Shown: in pieces, positions 32,590-44,483 of the stretch
Layout of the letters: the number at the start of each line of letters is the position of its first letter
Position numbering within the stretch: the stretch's first letter is position 1
From: Asterella californica
Lineage: Eukaryota > Streptophyta > Marchantiopsida > Marchantiales > Aytoniaceae
NCBI GenBank assembly: GCA_036924285.1
Contig: JAYKYS010000001.1
Location: 1,287,501 to 1,351,500 of the forward strand
Direction of reading: 5' to 3'
DNA: 64,000 nucleotides
The notes under the pieces: model-generated
What the model was told of the DNA's origin: nothing
What the model saw: only the letters and a program-made list of their open reading frames with translations
The model's database searches: none
Made by a program: the position numbers and the translations under genes

Positions 32590-33377
32590 TTTCATTTTAG
32601 TAACGACTGTTCTAAGCTTCCTGGATCTGTGTGCAGTAGTTAGTTTCATTCTGAACTAACTTGGATTGTAGTTGAACGTGTTGTGGAACTCTATCTTGCT
32701 AGAAGATAGGAACCGCAGCTAGAAGCTGATGAGACACATCATGAGGAACTAGAAGAAGCCGCTTCTCCGCTTTCAACAGCTTCTTGGAAGACTCGATCTT
32801 GGAAGACTGCAGTGAGTGCAACATGAAGCAGGAGAAGAAGACGTTCCGAACCTGTGACATGTTGTTCAGATATCCAGTATGTTAGATCTAATATTAGAAG
32901 AAGAGAGACATCTCTTCTCAGCACTCTGGTGGATGCCTCCGACCAGAAGACGAAGCAGAAGACGCACGGATAAGGACCTTGAGTGCGTACATTCACCCCA
33001 GTGAACTGCTTCTCGAGAGCAGCGGGTATCCCTGAGACACCAAAGGAAAGAAGAAGAGCTCAGTAGATTTAGAAGAGCCTTCCATCTCGAGCATTGTCTT
33101 TGGAGAAGACAGAAGCCAACCGGGTGATCATGTTTATAAAGTAGATTTTGGTTCTGGTTACGCGGAAGACATCTTCCCAAGTGCGGGAGAGGCTTCTCAA
33201 GACGAAAAAAGACTGGAGGAGATCGCTTGAGATATCTCAGAAGGTGGCAGCGACAGCAGCTCTGACTCAGAAGACGGCATTCGTGACTCAGACAGACCTA
33301 GGCCTTTGAGAAGATCATCTGCACCGTCTGGACCTGATAGAGAAAGAAGTTGACAATCGCACCAGCCGGCATTCGAC

Positions 33378-34805
33378 ATGGCTTCCCAACCTCGGCAGAA
33401 GTATCATCCGTACGACGATGATACTGACGCTGATGACTTCATCAGGATGTTCGAGACCATATCTCGATCCAACAAGGAAGACTCTGATGCTGACAGACTC
33501 CGTATATTTCCTAGTTTGATCATGGGGAAGGGAAGGAAATGGATGAGTAAAGTGTTGGATGACGAGTTAGTTATGACCGCTTGGGTTACTCTGAAGGCAG
33601 CTTTTCTGAAGAGGTTCAGAGGAGTGGGTTATGACCGGATGACCTTGATAGAACTTCAGAGGCTCGAACGGAAGAAGAAAGAGACACTGCGGGATTACAC
33701 CGAGAGGTTTGAAGACCTCTTGGATCACATCTCTCAGAACCAAGGAAGATCCGGTTATTGTGCTCAGCAAGCTGTGGACTGGTACTTGGGAGGATTTGTC
33801 TCAGGATATGGAATTATACTGTAGAAGAGGAGGAGGTGACGATTTAATAGAAGTACAAAAGCATGTAGAGCAGTATGAAACCTCGAGCATCACTCAGAAT
33901 ATGACAGAAGACAGAGGAAAGACCTCGAAGAAGTCCAAGAAGTCAAAGAAGTCTTCTAGGAAGTCCAAGAGGAAGTCCAAGTCCACTGAAATTGATAACA
34001 GTGATTAAGAAGCATCCTCTACTTCTGAAGAGTCTACTATCGAAAGTTCACAATCCGAATCTGAACAAGAGAAGAAGACACGGAAGAAGAAGAAGAAGGA
34101 GAAGACACGATCCAGGGAAGAAGTTGTACAAAAGACTCCTCAGACTCAAATCATTCAGTCTGCACCTGACCTCCGGATCGATGAAGTGCTGAAGTAGTTT
34201 GCCGACCTGAAAGTTCATTTTCTGAACCAAAAGGACCAGCGGAAGCAACCTATGGCTTCCCAACCAAACATTTGGTGCAACCTTTGTAACTCTTCAAGAC
34301 ACACCAGAGATCAGTGTACACAAGACCAGGCTGTTAATTGGGCAGGCTGGGAAGAAGACGATGAGGGATATCTACACGATCCTAGTGGGGAATCTTGCTA
34401 TAAGATCAAGACGATACGCCTCCTGCTCAATATAATTGTTATACACCTAGAGACAGGGCTAGTAATGTACAAATCAGGACGCCTTGACAACCTTCTTCAT
34501 CACAACGACCTCTAAACCTTCTTCTTGGAGCATGTAACAACTGTGGAGAGACAAGACATTGGTGGTCCATCTGTCCTCATCCGAGAAGACAGATTGGACA
34601 AGTGCCCTTGTGTGGGAATTGTAAGGAAGTAGGACATTTCACAGGAAATTATCTTCAGACCCTACGTCCACGACAAATGGTTAGATTTGTAGATACCACG
34701 CCTCTTGCAAAAGCCGCATCAACTTCTAAACTCGAGCTAGCAGTGATACAACACATCACTGTAGAAGAAGAAGATCTTGGGATTGCACAGATTGCCTACA
34801 TATAG
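33378..34805 (+). pseudogene. Ty3/gypsy gag, LTR-A family
   Basis: The ATG at 33378 begins MASQPRQKYHPYDDDTDADDFIR. The capsid-like region follows, with KWMSKVLDDELVMTAW, LKAAFLKRFRG and TLRDYTERFEDLLDHIS, a retrotrans_gag pattern. A frameshift near 33810 and several stops follow. A lysine/serine-rich linker (33900-34190) comes next. Three zinc knuckles follow: CNLCNSSRHTRDQC (34264), CNNCGETRHWWSIC (about 34527) and CGNCKEVGHFTGNY (34608, last Cys changed to Tyr). Gag would form the retroelement particle and bind its RNA. The gene is dead. Confidence 0.88.
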
Positions 34806-35545
34806 AGGAAGACAAACCAGACCCCGAGAAGCACGAAGGAAAGAAGCCTCAGCTGCAGAAGACGACTACAGCTCAAAAGACAAAGCCACTTGAGAAAGCG
34901 TCATCTTTTACTTTGACGGATGGCACTGTGTGGAGCCCTTGCTCGGATTCAGACAGCTAGCCTCCAGAAGAAGTCCTGGATGAAGCAGTATTCAAGGTGA
35001 GTATCAGAAGCAAAAGGAAGTCAGAATCCCGTCGGAAGGAGATCAAGAAGAAGAAGTAGTGTAAGGAGAGGTCACCTTCCCTTTGAAAGGCCTTCTTCTC
35101 TTGCTTACGACACGGAAGATCCAAAGTACTTTGCTCTTGACATTAGGCAAGAACTTGAAGCGATCATGCAAGAAGAGCTGGAGAAGCAACGGAAGATAGT
35201 ACAGCAGCTTCCTCCACCGACCACGGCAGCCCTCGTCCCACGGTAACATCTTCTAGTCGAGGGAAGACACCATTCGGGTCTTCCACCCAAGGAAGCAGCT
35301 CCTACATCTTCTCTGTTGGAAACACCAGTCACTCTTCTGAAGCGATCTCCTTATGACTTCTACGAGATTTGTGGAACCAGAAGCCGGATGTAACCTTCTA
35401 ACAGCTTTTGGATGACAACGCTGGTTACAGAAAGCTGTTACAGTCTGTCCTTCGAGGATCGAGGAAGAGGAGGACAGCGAAACTTCCTCAGAGTACCTCG
35501 ATCCTGAGAATAGAGCATGAGGACTTGGGAGCTCCATAACTTGAT
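34806..35545 (+). other. Degraded gag-protease linker of the gypsy element
   Basis: No intact frame is present. Charged sequence in several frames (glutamate/lysine-rich, agaagaag repeats) links the third zinc knuckle to the protease. It is probably part of the same polyprotein, broken by frameshifts. Confidence 0.5.
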
Positions 35546-36085
35546 ATGGAGATCCATGGTTGTCTCCTGGAGAAGGTACCCATTGATTTCGGCTCCGGAG
35601 TTAACATCATGACTGAAGAAACTGCGCATGCCCTAGGCTTCACTGAGTTCCAACCTACTCCGAGAATCCTCAGAATGACGGACCAGACCAGAAGACGACC
35701 TTTGGGACAATTGAAAGATGTCTTGACGGTAATTGGGAGAGTATCTTTTTACCTCACTTACATCATTTTGCGACATGTATCTAAGGTGGGATATCAAGTT
35801 TTGATAGGAAGACTTTGGTTGTATGCTGCAAATGAAAATACCGATTGGAGAAGACATCGTTTGAGGTTTCTCAATCTTACACCCAAGCCGGGCGAGAAGT
35901 CCAAAGTCTCACTCTCTTGGATGAAGATTGGGCATCAAGGTGAAACTCCCTCTACGATCGAGGGGTACAGGTCAGAAGACTCGGCTGCGTCTTCCGACAC
36001 TGATGGAAGATATGATGAGTTTGTGGTGAATAACTTGTGTACTACAGAAGCATCAGAAATAGCAAAAAAAGTGATCTGTGGATAG
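35546..36085 (+). pseudogene. Ty3/gypsy aspartic protease domain
   Basis: The 179-codon ORF contains VPIDFGSGVNIMTEETAHAL, equivalent to the D(S/T)G(A/S)xVN active site with Thr/Ser replaced by Phe. VGYQVLIGRLWLYAAN follows, the usual LLGRPWL flap-end region. This retropepsin-like domain would cut the Gag-Pol polyprotein. The active Asp is retained, but the change beside it and the lack of an open frame to either side suggest it is inactive. Confidence 0.8.
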
Positions 36086-36288
36086 ATTGAGTGCTACGAA
36101 ATTACGAAAGAAGAGCTTCTAGAAGACGAAAGTACTGTCTTCTCTTCAGAAGACCAGTTAGTTAGTCTTCCAGAAGACGAAAGTATTGTCTTCTCTTCAG
36201 AAGACCAGTTAGTTGATCTTCCAGAAGACGAATCTGAACTGGAAGAAGCTCCCAAACCGGAATATTTTGGCGCTAGTGAGTACATGGA

Positions 36289-38018
36289 ATGGTGAACCCT
36301 GATAATCTTCAAGAAATAGAGGTTGCTCCTGAGAAGAAGTTGAAGCTTTCCAAGATGATCGAGGGCCAGCAGTTGGAAGACTTCAGAGAACTTTTGACAG
36401 AGTTCCAAGACGTCTTTGATTGGACCATAGAAGACATGAAGGGCATACCTCGAGAACTAGGAGAGCATCGCATTGACTTGCTGAAAGGCGTTGTTCCTAC
36501 ACGGCAGAGGCAGTATCGGCTCAATCCCAAGTACTCGCTTCTGATAAAAGATCAGATCGATCGGTACTTGAAGACATGTGTCATCTTCCCAGTACTTAGC
36601 AGTGAGTGGGTAGCTCCTATTGTCATCGTGCCGAAAAAGCAAATAGGTAAGATCTGAGTGTGTCTGGACTTTCGGAAGCTGAACTTGACCACGAAGAAGG
36701 ATCATCATCCTTTACCCTTCACCGATTTTGTGTTAGACCAGGTAGCAGGACATGAGTTCTACAGCTTCTTGGGTGCGTATTCTGCATACAATCAAGTTTC
36801 AATCAGAGAAGAAGACAAGTCAAAAACCACTTTTACTACTGATTGGGACACGTACCGTACAACCAAATGTCGTTTGGTTTATGCAACCAACATTCTAGAG
36901 AATGATGATTACCATCTTTAAGGAGTATCTTCGTATTTTCATGGAGATCTTCTTGGATGATTTTTGTGTGTTTGGATCGAAAGAAGATCATCTGATATTT
37001 CTGAGGAAGTGTTTTTGAAGTGTAGAAAGCATCGTTTGGCTCTTCATCTTGAGAAGTGCTTCTTTGGTATGTTAGAAGGGATTTTGCTAGGACATAGGAT
37101 TTCTGGAAGAGGCATAGAAGTCGACTGTGCTAAGGTGAAAATTATCATGAAACTTCACCCACCTGCTAACCTGACTCAGTTGAGAAGCTTCTTGGTAATG
37201 TGAGATACTATAAGAGGTTTATTGACAGGTATGCAGAGGTAGCAGGAAGACTTACCAAGTTGCTGAAGAAGGACGAACCTTACGTCTGGTCTTCTGAGCA
37301 GCAGGAAGCGTTCGAGGAGATGAAAAGACTTCTGTCAGAATCTCCTATCCTAAGACCACATGATTGGGAAAGGATCTTCCACATTTATGTGGATGTTTCT
37401 GCTTTTGCCATAGGGGTGGTACTGAACCAAAAGGATGAGAAGAAGAAGGATTATCCCATCTACTATGCGGGAAGACAACTCAGCGATGCAGAGAAGAAGT
37501 ACTCGACAACTTATAGGGAGTGTCTTGGCATGATTTACTCCTGTAGGAAGTTTAAGCACTATCTTCTAACTAATCCATTTGTCTTCTATGTGGATCATTT
37601 TTCTTTGAAGCATCTAGTGAAAAAAGCAGATTTGTCTGGTAGAATAGCTAGGTGGATTCTTCTACTCCAGGAATTTACTTACACAGAGAAGTACAGGCTT
37701 GGAAGACAACATGTTAATGCTGACTACTTATCCAGATTGAAGACAGAACGTCGAGAAGACGAGGTAGAAGACGAGTTCTCTGATCAGAAGTTATTTCGAG
37801 TTTCTCCAGAGACACTACCATCTGAGGGGGGACGTACCGCCTACTCCTCAGAAGACGAGACTAGGTCTTCTGACTCAGTTTATGAGACTTTCACAGAGGA
37901 ATCGATCTTCAAGGACTTGAGGAAGTTCTCGAGTAGAAGGTTGTCTTCTTATACAAGGCATGCCCTTACGCCATCTTCCAAGATATCCTATTTAGAAAGA
38001 GACATGACGAGAAGCTAA
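36289..38018 (+). pseudogene. Ty3/gypsy reverse transcriptase and RNase H
   Basis: RT starts around QDVFDWTIEDMKGIPREL, RQRQYRLNPKYS and WVAPIVIVPKK. After a TGA at 36657 comes CLDFRKLNLTTKKDHHPLPF. Motif A is FLGAYSAYNQ, where the catalytic Asp (FLDAYSGYNQ) is Gly. The motif B region (PFGLxNAPxxFQ) is missing around 36880-36915. The YxDD equivalent is EIFLDDFCVF near 36945. The connection domain has LGHRISGRGIEVD and LRSFLVM, then stop and RYYKRFID. RNase H at 37200-37700 has FHIYVDVSAFAIGVVLNQ, KKYSTTYRECLGMIYSCRKF, FVFYVDHFSLKHLV and NADYLSRL. Order RT-RNase H-integrase identifies a Ty3/gypsy element. It is not functional. Confidence 0.92.
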
Positions 38019-38961
38019 GGAGATGCCTTGAGTCTTCAGAGATTAAGCCAGTGATCACGGGTCTTCACTATGAAGATGCTGAGGGACATTATGGACTGAA
38101 GACAACGGTGAAGAAGATGTTGGACGCCGGCTATTGATGGCCGATCATGTACAAAGACACTTTTCAGGAGATCAGAAGATGTGAAGCGTGCTAGAGAGTG
38201 AGAAGACCAACAGCTACTACTCCCATTTTACGTCTCGCTCCTTTTGAAAAATGAGGAATCAACTTTGTTGGGTCATTCGTCTCGGTACCTAGAAGAACAC
38301 GAGCACGTTACATCTTGATAGCTACAGATTACGTCACGAAGATGGTAGAGGACGAAGCCACAAGGAAGAACGACGCTGGGTGGTGGCCAGGTTTGTTTGG
38401 CACAACATCATCATCCGATACGAATGTCCGTTGGAACTAGTGTTAGATAGGGGTACTCATTTTCTAAATGAGACTATTTCTCTCTTGACCCAGTACTTCA
38501 GCATCAAGCATCGGAAGACGACACCGTACAACTCAAAAGCTAACGGATTGACAGAGAAATCAAGGTCACCACCCAGAAGACACCCTTCTACCTAATTTAT
38601 GAGATGACATCCGTTGTTCTCATCGAGTTAGAGGTCCATACTTACAGGTTAGTTATTAGCGAACGCATGGAAGAAGAAGCAGCGTCTTCTGAACTTTGTG
38701 GAGTTCGAAGAAGACAAGAACGCAGCTCTGGAGAAGACTTACGAGGTACAAGCACAACGCAAGGTTAACTATGATGGCAAGCTAAAGAAGATGACTGTCG
38801 CGGATGGAGACTTGGTTCTTCTATACGATAACAGACATATGAAATTCCTTGGGAAGCTTCATCTTCGTTGGATGGGTCCTTATCGCGTTTTGGAGATTCT
38901 TCAACAATGGCTCCTTATAGTTGGAAGAGCTAGATGGTACCTTGACGACCACTCGCGTTAA
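38019..38961 (+). pseudogene. Ty3/gypsy integrase, heavily frameshifted
   Basis: The zinc-binding region reads GLHYEDAEGHYGLKTTVKKM then RRCEAC (HHCC pattern). The core has INFVGSF (the usual DFVGPF with the first Asp changed), RARYILIATDYVTKM, LVLDRGTHFLNE (second Asp) and KANGLTEK (Glu). The C-terminal part at 38698-38961 has VQAQRKVNYDGKLKK and LRWMGPYRVLEI, like the GPF/Y region. At least four frameshifts or stops break it. It would insert element cDNA into the genome if intact. Confidence 0.88.
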
Positions 38962-39026
38962 TGGGTGACGTGTCAAGAAATATTAGACGTAAACAAAAAC
39001 GCTGATGTTTGCGAGGATGCAAACAT

Positions 39027-39041
39027 GTGAGGGTGGGCGTA
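39027..39041 (+). other. Polypurine-tract-like site
   Basis: GTGAGGGTGGGCGTA directly precedes the LTR start TGTGGTATCCACA at 39042. A purine-rich tract here is expected for plus-strand priming; this one carries three pyrimidines. Confidence 0.6.
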
Positions 39042-39860
39042 TGTGGTATCCACAAACTACAAGATTTACAATTTTCTGAAATTTTTAAAGTTAGTAACCT
39101 GTCTATGTAATTGAAATAACTTGGTTATTTAAGATTATACCTTGCTTAGAGAAAAGATGATCTTAAGGTCTTTTTGTAAAGAAAAGTCGACTTCTTCGGA
39201 AGACATAAGACGGACATCTTCCGGGGAGACGTCTTCTCGGATGTGTCTTCCGGAAGACAAAAGACGGAAGACGTGGGTCTTCCAGAAGACAGTGACCGCG
39301 ACTGCATGGACACCAACCACGCGCCACCTAGACGAGAGATAGGTGTACAGTACCAGGTAGCCACCATGGTAGTGGTAGATAGAGTCAAGGTGTCGAACCC
39401 TTAATCACGCAGAGAAGATACGAGGGAGGGCACATTAGCATGAGATCAGTCGCCTACTTCTCACACTGAAGGACATTTGCGTTTTGAAGGTCGATTGCAA
39501 TCGGGGTATCGAATTGAGTTGTGGAAGCAAGGGGAGTGAAATTGGGAACATAGGATCGAATTGAGGTTAGAGAAGGAGCGAGATCGATTCTGTTAAACTG
39601 GAAGTACAATCGAGCTGAAGGAATCTCTGCGGATTTCAGGAAGCAGACATTGAGGATCAATTAGAGAGGTTTTGAAGGAGGAAGAAGGATCGATTGTAGA
39701 AGTCGTGGGGCGCAGCTCAAGATTGACGACAAGAGAAGGTTCGTGAAATCGCATTAGAGTTGGGATTGACGAGCGAAAGCGCGTAGAAGACTGAAGAGGC
39801 ACCAGAAGCAGCCAGAAGCTGTATTGAGGTTCTTCCCGTATTCTTTCCCCTTCTCACTCT
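39042..39860 (+). mobile_element. LTR-A copy 5: 5' part of the 3' LTR
   Basis: It begins TGTGGTATCCACAAACTACAAG and follows LTR-A copy 1 (12044 onward) through ttaagattataccttgcttagag, the paired cttccggaagac motifs and ggggcgcagctcaagattgacgac, to cttcccgtattctttcccc near 39860. There the sequence turns over into an inverted LTR-A segment. Its position right after integrase ties this LTR start to the gypsy element. Confidence 0.85.
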
Positions 39861-42680
39861 TGAAGAAGGCACTGAACTCCTCAAGTCTTCTCCAACCGGA
39901 AGCTAAGTTCATGTCGACATATTAATCTCGAGAAGCTTCTCTGTCTTCCCGTGGTTCCTCTACGTCTTCCATCATGATTGTTTTCTCTTCTTGTGATTGG
40001 GAAGATGCCACTCGCAGTATCTTCCTTGGTGAGAGTCCTCTTTTCACAACAAAGATAAGTTGCCTGTCTTCCTAACGTTCTACCTCTCTTTCTACATAGT
40101 CACCTGCTACACTTGAGACATCCACCAAGTTTTTGTCTTCTAGAGTCTTCAGAATACTCCCTAGGTCTTAGGAACCGATTCTTGATAGACCGAGTGTCGG
40201 GGGTGTCTTCCTGATACTCTGCCTCAGATATGGAATGGATGACGGATAAGAAGTACTTGTCCTCGGAACACTCCTAGGTCCCATCCTCCTCGGTGGTGAC
40301 GCCTCTTTTGTGTCACTAGAATCACCTGTCTAGCTTGTGATCTTCTTCGAGGTTGTGTCTGATCCTCCCTTAGGCACTGAAATTTAAGAGGAAGACATAC
40401 TACATGCCAAGCACTCCTCCTCCAAAGACTCCTCCTTCACTCCATGCGGTCTCACTGGTCCATACTTGACCAAGAGCTCTTTCAAGTCTCCTTGGGACAC
40501 ATACAAGTAGAAGAAGAAGGGATGAGAGGCCCACCTGCTAGGGTGCCCAAATAAGCTAACTCTGTATGCACATATGCATGAAACAAAGCAATTGACAACT
40601 TCTCTCGCTCAGACGACTTCTAAGAATTCCACATCTTGATCTCTTTCGTATTTGACCTTCTGAGCTTTCCCCTTGAGAAAAAGGTGAAGGTAAAGCGTCC
40701 TCAGAAGTCGCTTCTTCGGCTCCCGGTAGGCTTCCAACTTCCAACCATTTCTTCTTTCTCTATCTCCAAGAAGAGGCAAGTAGTACTCCCGAGTATTTAT
40801 CATTCTTCTGAAATGATTGGAGAGATTTTATCTTTCTCCTCCTCAGATTCTAGTCGATGGAATGCTCTCCTCCACCACTCCATGGTTCATAGTGATGGTC
40901 TTTCTCTAGCCACTCCTACCTTGGCAAGTACACGGTTTCGAGGAGGAAGGATAACATAGACTTCTTCTAACAGACCCTGGTCGAAGATTTCAATTCCAAG
41001 TGAAGAAGTCGAGGTCCAACTCCTTAATGAAGGGTTTGGCTGCGCTCAGCTCCGTTGGGATAACAAAAGATCTCGAGGATGCATGGTAGTCATACCGAAG
41101 CTGTTGGTGCACTATACAACACATGATTGTTGTGAGCTTAAGGCTCAATCCTTACCAGCCCCTCACATTTCAGTTTTCACTCTTAGAAGACGAGTTTAGT
41201 CTTCCGGAAGACAGTTATTATGTCCTCTAAAATTCTAAGAGAACTTCCTGATAGCATCACGTCTTCTAATCTATATCTACTAAGCAAGACATACCATGGA
41301 TTTCTTAAGAAGACAATCCACTTTGCAATTCATCCTACTTCCTAGCAGAAAATAAAGAGGTACTCGAGAAGAGAGACCTACGGGACGGTCAGAAGAAGTT
41401 TTGAGACCTCTTGCGGTGACAGTGATCTCCAAGAAGACTTCTGGGACAACTTCTGGTAATTGACTTCTTTAGAAGACTTTCTGCATCTAGGCTTCCTATA
41501 TTGATCTCATCTGTCTTCTGGATTCCTACACGCAATTCACAGACACTGGACACTTGCACTATATCTTTTGACTCCTCACTCCGCATACAATCTCGGAAGA
41601 AGCTTGATGCGTAAATGAAAGATATGACCCTTGACATTGCTCTCCAACTTTTTCCAGCAGGACTCCCTCACAACTCTCATCTAAGGTTGGAAGAAGAAGG
41701 AATAGGCTGCTATGGATCAGATAGAAGAGACCCGCATAGGACCTTCACATATGTTTGCACATTCTGCCAGCCTTTTCATTCTTCTAGCGCTCTAGGAAGA
41801 TGTGGATTGGAAAGACAAAAAGCTTGGGAGACACTGACCTGAATCAATTTCTTGCTTCTCGAAATAATTATCAACTCACAAATCCACTCTGGATTCACAT
41901 CAAGATTCTTGCAATTCAAATTACCCATACTACTTGATGTGAATTTCAAATTCAGCTTCTCAAAATGTCCAGACTTGAAACAAGTATTCTGTCCATGAAT
42001 TCTGGGTACAAAAGCACAATGGTGTAAGAAAGTGGATGGACAGAAACAAAGAGGTTCGAGACAGAGGAGGAGAAGATCAAATTCGGTTTTAGGAAGTGAG
42101 ATTTAGAAGTGAGCACTGTCAAAAATTGAGTAGTGCTTCCGTATGAAATCTCACCCATGAGCATTTTCAGGAGAAAGAGAGTGGATACGCAAGAGCTCAT
42201 GCAAGAAATCGAGAAAGAGAAAACTGTGAACAGAAAGGAGGTAAGGGGATGAGAAAGGAAGAGAAGCGAGAAGAACCTCATGATGTGTTAGTGACGATGC
42301 ATTGTTCTCTACTTGGTCTCCAACTGCCTCTTGTGCACGTTCTGTTGTGGACGAGATTTCTTCGATCGCTGTCAACTCGCGAGCGACCTCCTCCTGTCTT
42401 GTACTACTTTGAGCTCTGCTGTCTGCAGCTTGAAGCTCCAATCTTCAATTTCGGAGTTCCAAGTCCCACAATCCTCAGAAATCCTGTTTGCGACTACTTC
42501 TACTCTCTTCCTGCTGAAGGACGATCGTTCTCACAATATCTCACTTGGTCACAGCAATTCCTTTTCGTGAAATTCTGAAATCTCTCTCAAAGTGTTTTTG
42601 AATTCGAGTAGGAGGAAAGAAAAAGACATGGTGATTCTGCGCCTCTTCCATGATTTGATATTTTCTTATCTACTGCCCGC
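39861..42680 (-). mobile_element. LTR-A copy 6 (inverted), downstream part
   Basis: Read on the minus strand, this matches LTR-A copy 1 from about 15200 back toward 12400. It includes the ORF block (39950-41095) and the post-ORF region at 41160-41860, with equivalents of gtctctaggaagac and the 13300-13560 passage. It also includes the ctgtcaaaaattgagtagtgcttcc stretch near 42118. The segment between about 42140 and 42680 is more diverged. The LTR is interrupted at 42680 by solo LTR-B copy 1 and resumes at 44484. Confidence 0.7.
39950..41095 (-). pseudogene. LTR-A open reading frame, copy 2 (broken)
   Basis: Minus-strand fragments correspond to the N-terminal half of the LTR-A protein: RGLVxP-like start near 41085, then a tract around 40803-40556 with NGWKLEAYREPKKRLLRTLY and LHLFLKGKAQKVKY, then DQDVEFLEVV. 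The equivalent in copy 3 is AYREPQKHLLAKLFLHLFPKG and DQDVEFLEAV. The C-terminal coiled-coil half is missing at the junction near 39860. Stops and frameshifts abound. Confidence 0.6.
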
Positions 42681-43130
42681 TGTCGTGGTGAGAGTCTTTC
42701 TTGGGGAGGGCGGACCTCCTGACTGTGATAGATCAAAGAGAAATGACCAGAAAGGAAGATAGGTCACTGCAGACGATGAAATTTCAAAACACAGCCTCTT
42801 GTGGCCACCAATTGCAAAACAAACACTCAATCACACACTCAGGTACACAAATAGATCTTCCCGGAGTAGAAATAGCTTTATTTCAGTGTCAACTGCTTCA
42901 TTGTTTAAGAAAATATCTCTCTCCTCCTCTCCTAAGTCCTTCTCAGCTGAAAATTCCAAGGAATTTGATCTTACGACAACCAAAGCCTTGTCAAAAACGA
43001 TCTCCTTCCAATAAACCACCTCTATCCGTTCAATTCTACTCCTTCCAAACCTCAAAACTGTGTAACATATGAGGTTCTTGTCTCCAAAACACTTTCCTGC
43101 CTCTCTCACGATCTCCCCTGCTCACTCCAC

Positions 43131-43340
43131 TCAATTCTGTCAGAAAAATCGATCCTCACTCAGCCTCCAAGCTTCTCAGCGTCTCCTCTCCTCAATCCAC
43201 TCAATTCTGTCAGAAAAATCGATCCCCACTCAGCCTCCAAGCTTCTCAGCGTCTCCTCTCCTCAATCCACTCAATTCTGTCAGAAAAATCGATCCCCACT
43301 CAGCCTCCAAGCTTCTCAGCGTCTCCTCTTCTCAATCCCT
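43131..43340. repeat. Three tandem copies of a 70-bp unit
   Basis: Units start at 43131, 43201 and 43271 with tcaattctgtcagaaaaatc and are nearly identical. The homologous LTR-B copy 2 lacks the expansion, so it arose after the copies separated. Confidence 0.93.
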
Positions 43341-43658
43341 AATTCTGCTCCTTTTTCCTCCTTCCGCCCCAGTTCTCTCAGAAAACTCCCTTGAAAAGTG
43401 TCCCCCGATCTCCAGCCGTCGCAGGTATTAAACCTAAAAGTTAAGGCCCCAGCTTAAGCTGCCCCCCTGCTGTCCTTATGCGTACAGAGCATTATTTACA
43501 AAGTTGACACCTTTTTAATACAAGTTTCACAGTTGTCTCCACAAACTCTACCCCTACACTAATAAAGGTTCACATAACCTCATTCTCCATCGCAAGCCTA
43601 CTCGATGCTTATTTAACTAATTAGCAAAAGTTTCCTGTGCTCTTGATGTCATCTTGAT

Positions 43659-43785
43659 GCCATCCTGAATATACTACAAGCCATCCAATGTAGGCCGAAG
43701 CTCTAACACTTATGAGGCTGCCCCACAGGGCTTACAGCCCTCCCATATGCGCACCAGGTATCTCCCATAGTATATTCAGGATGGC
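43659..43785. repeat. 18-bp inverted repeat conserved in LTR-B
   Basis: GCCATCCTGAATATACTA (43659-43676) pairs perfectly with 43768-43785, across 91 bases. Copy 2 has the same arms near 53237 and 53356, with one change in each. Confidence 0.88.
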
Positions 43786-44483
43786 ATGCGGAGGCTTAGG
43801 TCAGGAAGCCCACGATTAAGGAAGAAACCGGTCTCCCGCCCTAGGTATACAAGACATGGCTGCATACCCAACATAGACTCCCATCCGAGAGGCCAACATG
43901 CCAAAATAGGAACCAGAGGCCAGGAGGGATTGATCCTGAGACCACTTCCCTCCTAGGCAGGCGCCCTATCACTGGGATGGCCTTTGGTTCCGTTCAAAAA
44001 GGTTTAACAGTCTATACATATGCTTTACTAAGGAAATCTTCCTGTAAAGTCTTTACTAGCCTTTTCTGTGCTAACTTCTCCATACAACTCCGTTTTAAAC
44101 GAGTAAAGAGTCAAAACTATAGTACTTGTGAACACCTACACACTCACGCAATCAGATTCTGAGTTCGAGTCACGAGTCAGAATCGACAGATTTCCCTCTA
44201 TCACATATTTCTTAGTTTAAAACACGTGCTAACTATTACTTAAAGCACTTTCTGTCAAAACTAGAAGCATGAGGTCGCTCTCCTCGTCGAACTTCACATT
44301 CTGGTGTCTTTCGACTCCCTCAAGGGTGATATTCCAACCCAAGCTAGGGGGCATCTTGTCAAGCATGGCCCCAGCTTAGCTCCTGCCTAGCTTGTTAAGC
44401 TGCAGGGCAGCTTCCTTTACACAATATAGAAAAAAATCTCTTTGCATTACTTTTCACTGTACAGACCTATGTACAATACGACA

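Larger units (their letters stand above)
42681..44483 (+). mobile_element. Solo LTR-B, copy 1 (1803 bp)
   Basis: It begins TGTCGTGGTGAGAG and ends TACAATACGACA, so the termini TGTCGTG/ACGACA are inverted repeats with the standard TG...CA. It is flanked by a 4-bp duplication CCGC (42677-42680 and 44484-44487). It aligns over its length with 52271-54077. There is no internal retroelement sequence or primer site, so it is a solo LTR left by recombination. It carries 3 x 70-bp repeats and a conserved 18-bp inverted repeat. It is inserted within the inverted LTR-A. Confidence 0.85.

Noticed and set aside
44140..44190. gagttcgagtcacgag-like text in LTR-B considered as a tRNA T arm
   Set aside because: No acceptor, D or anticodon arms can be placed around it; it is part of the LTR.
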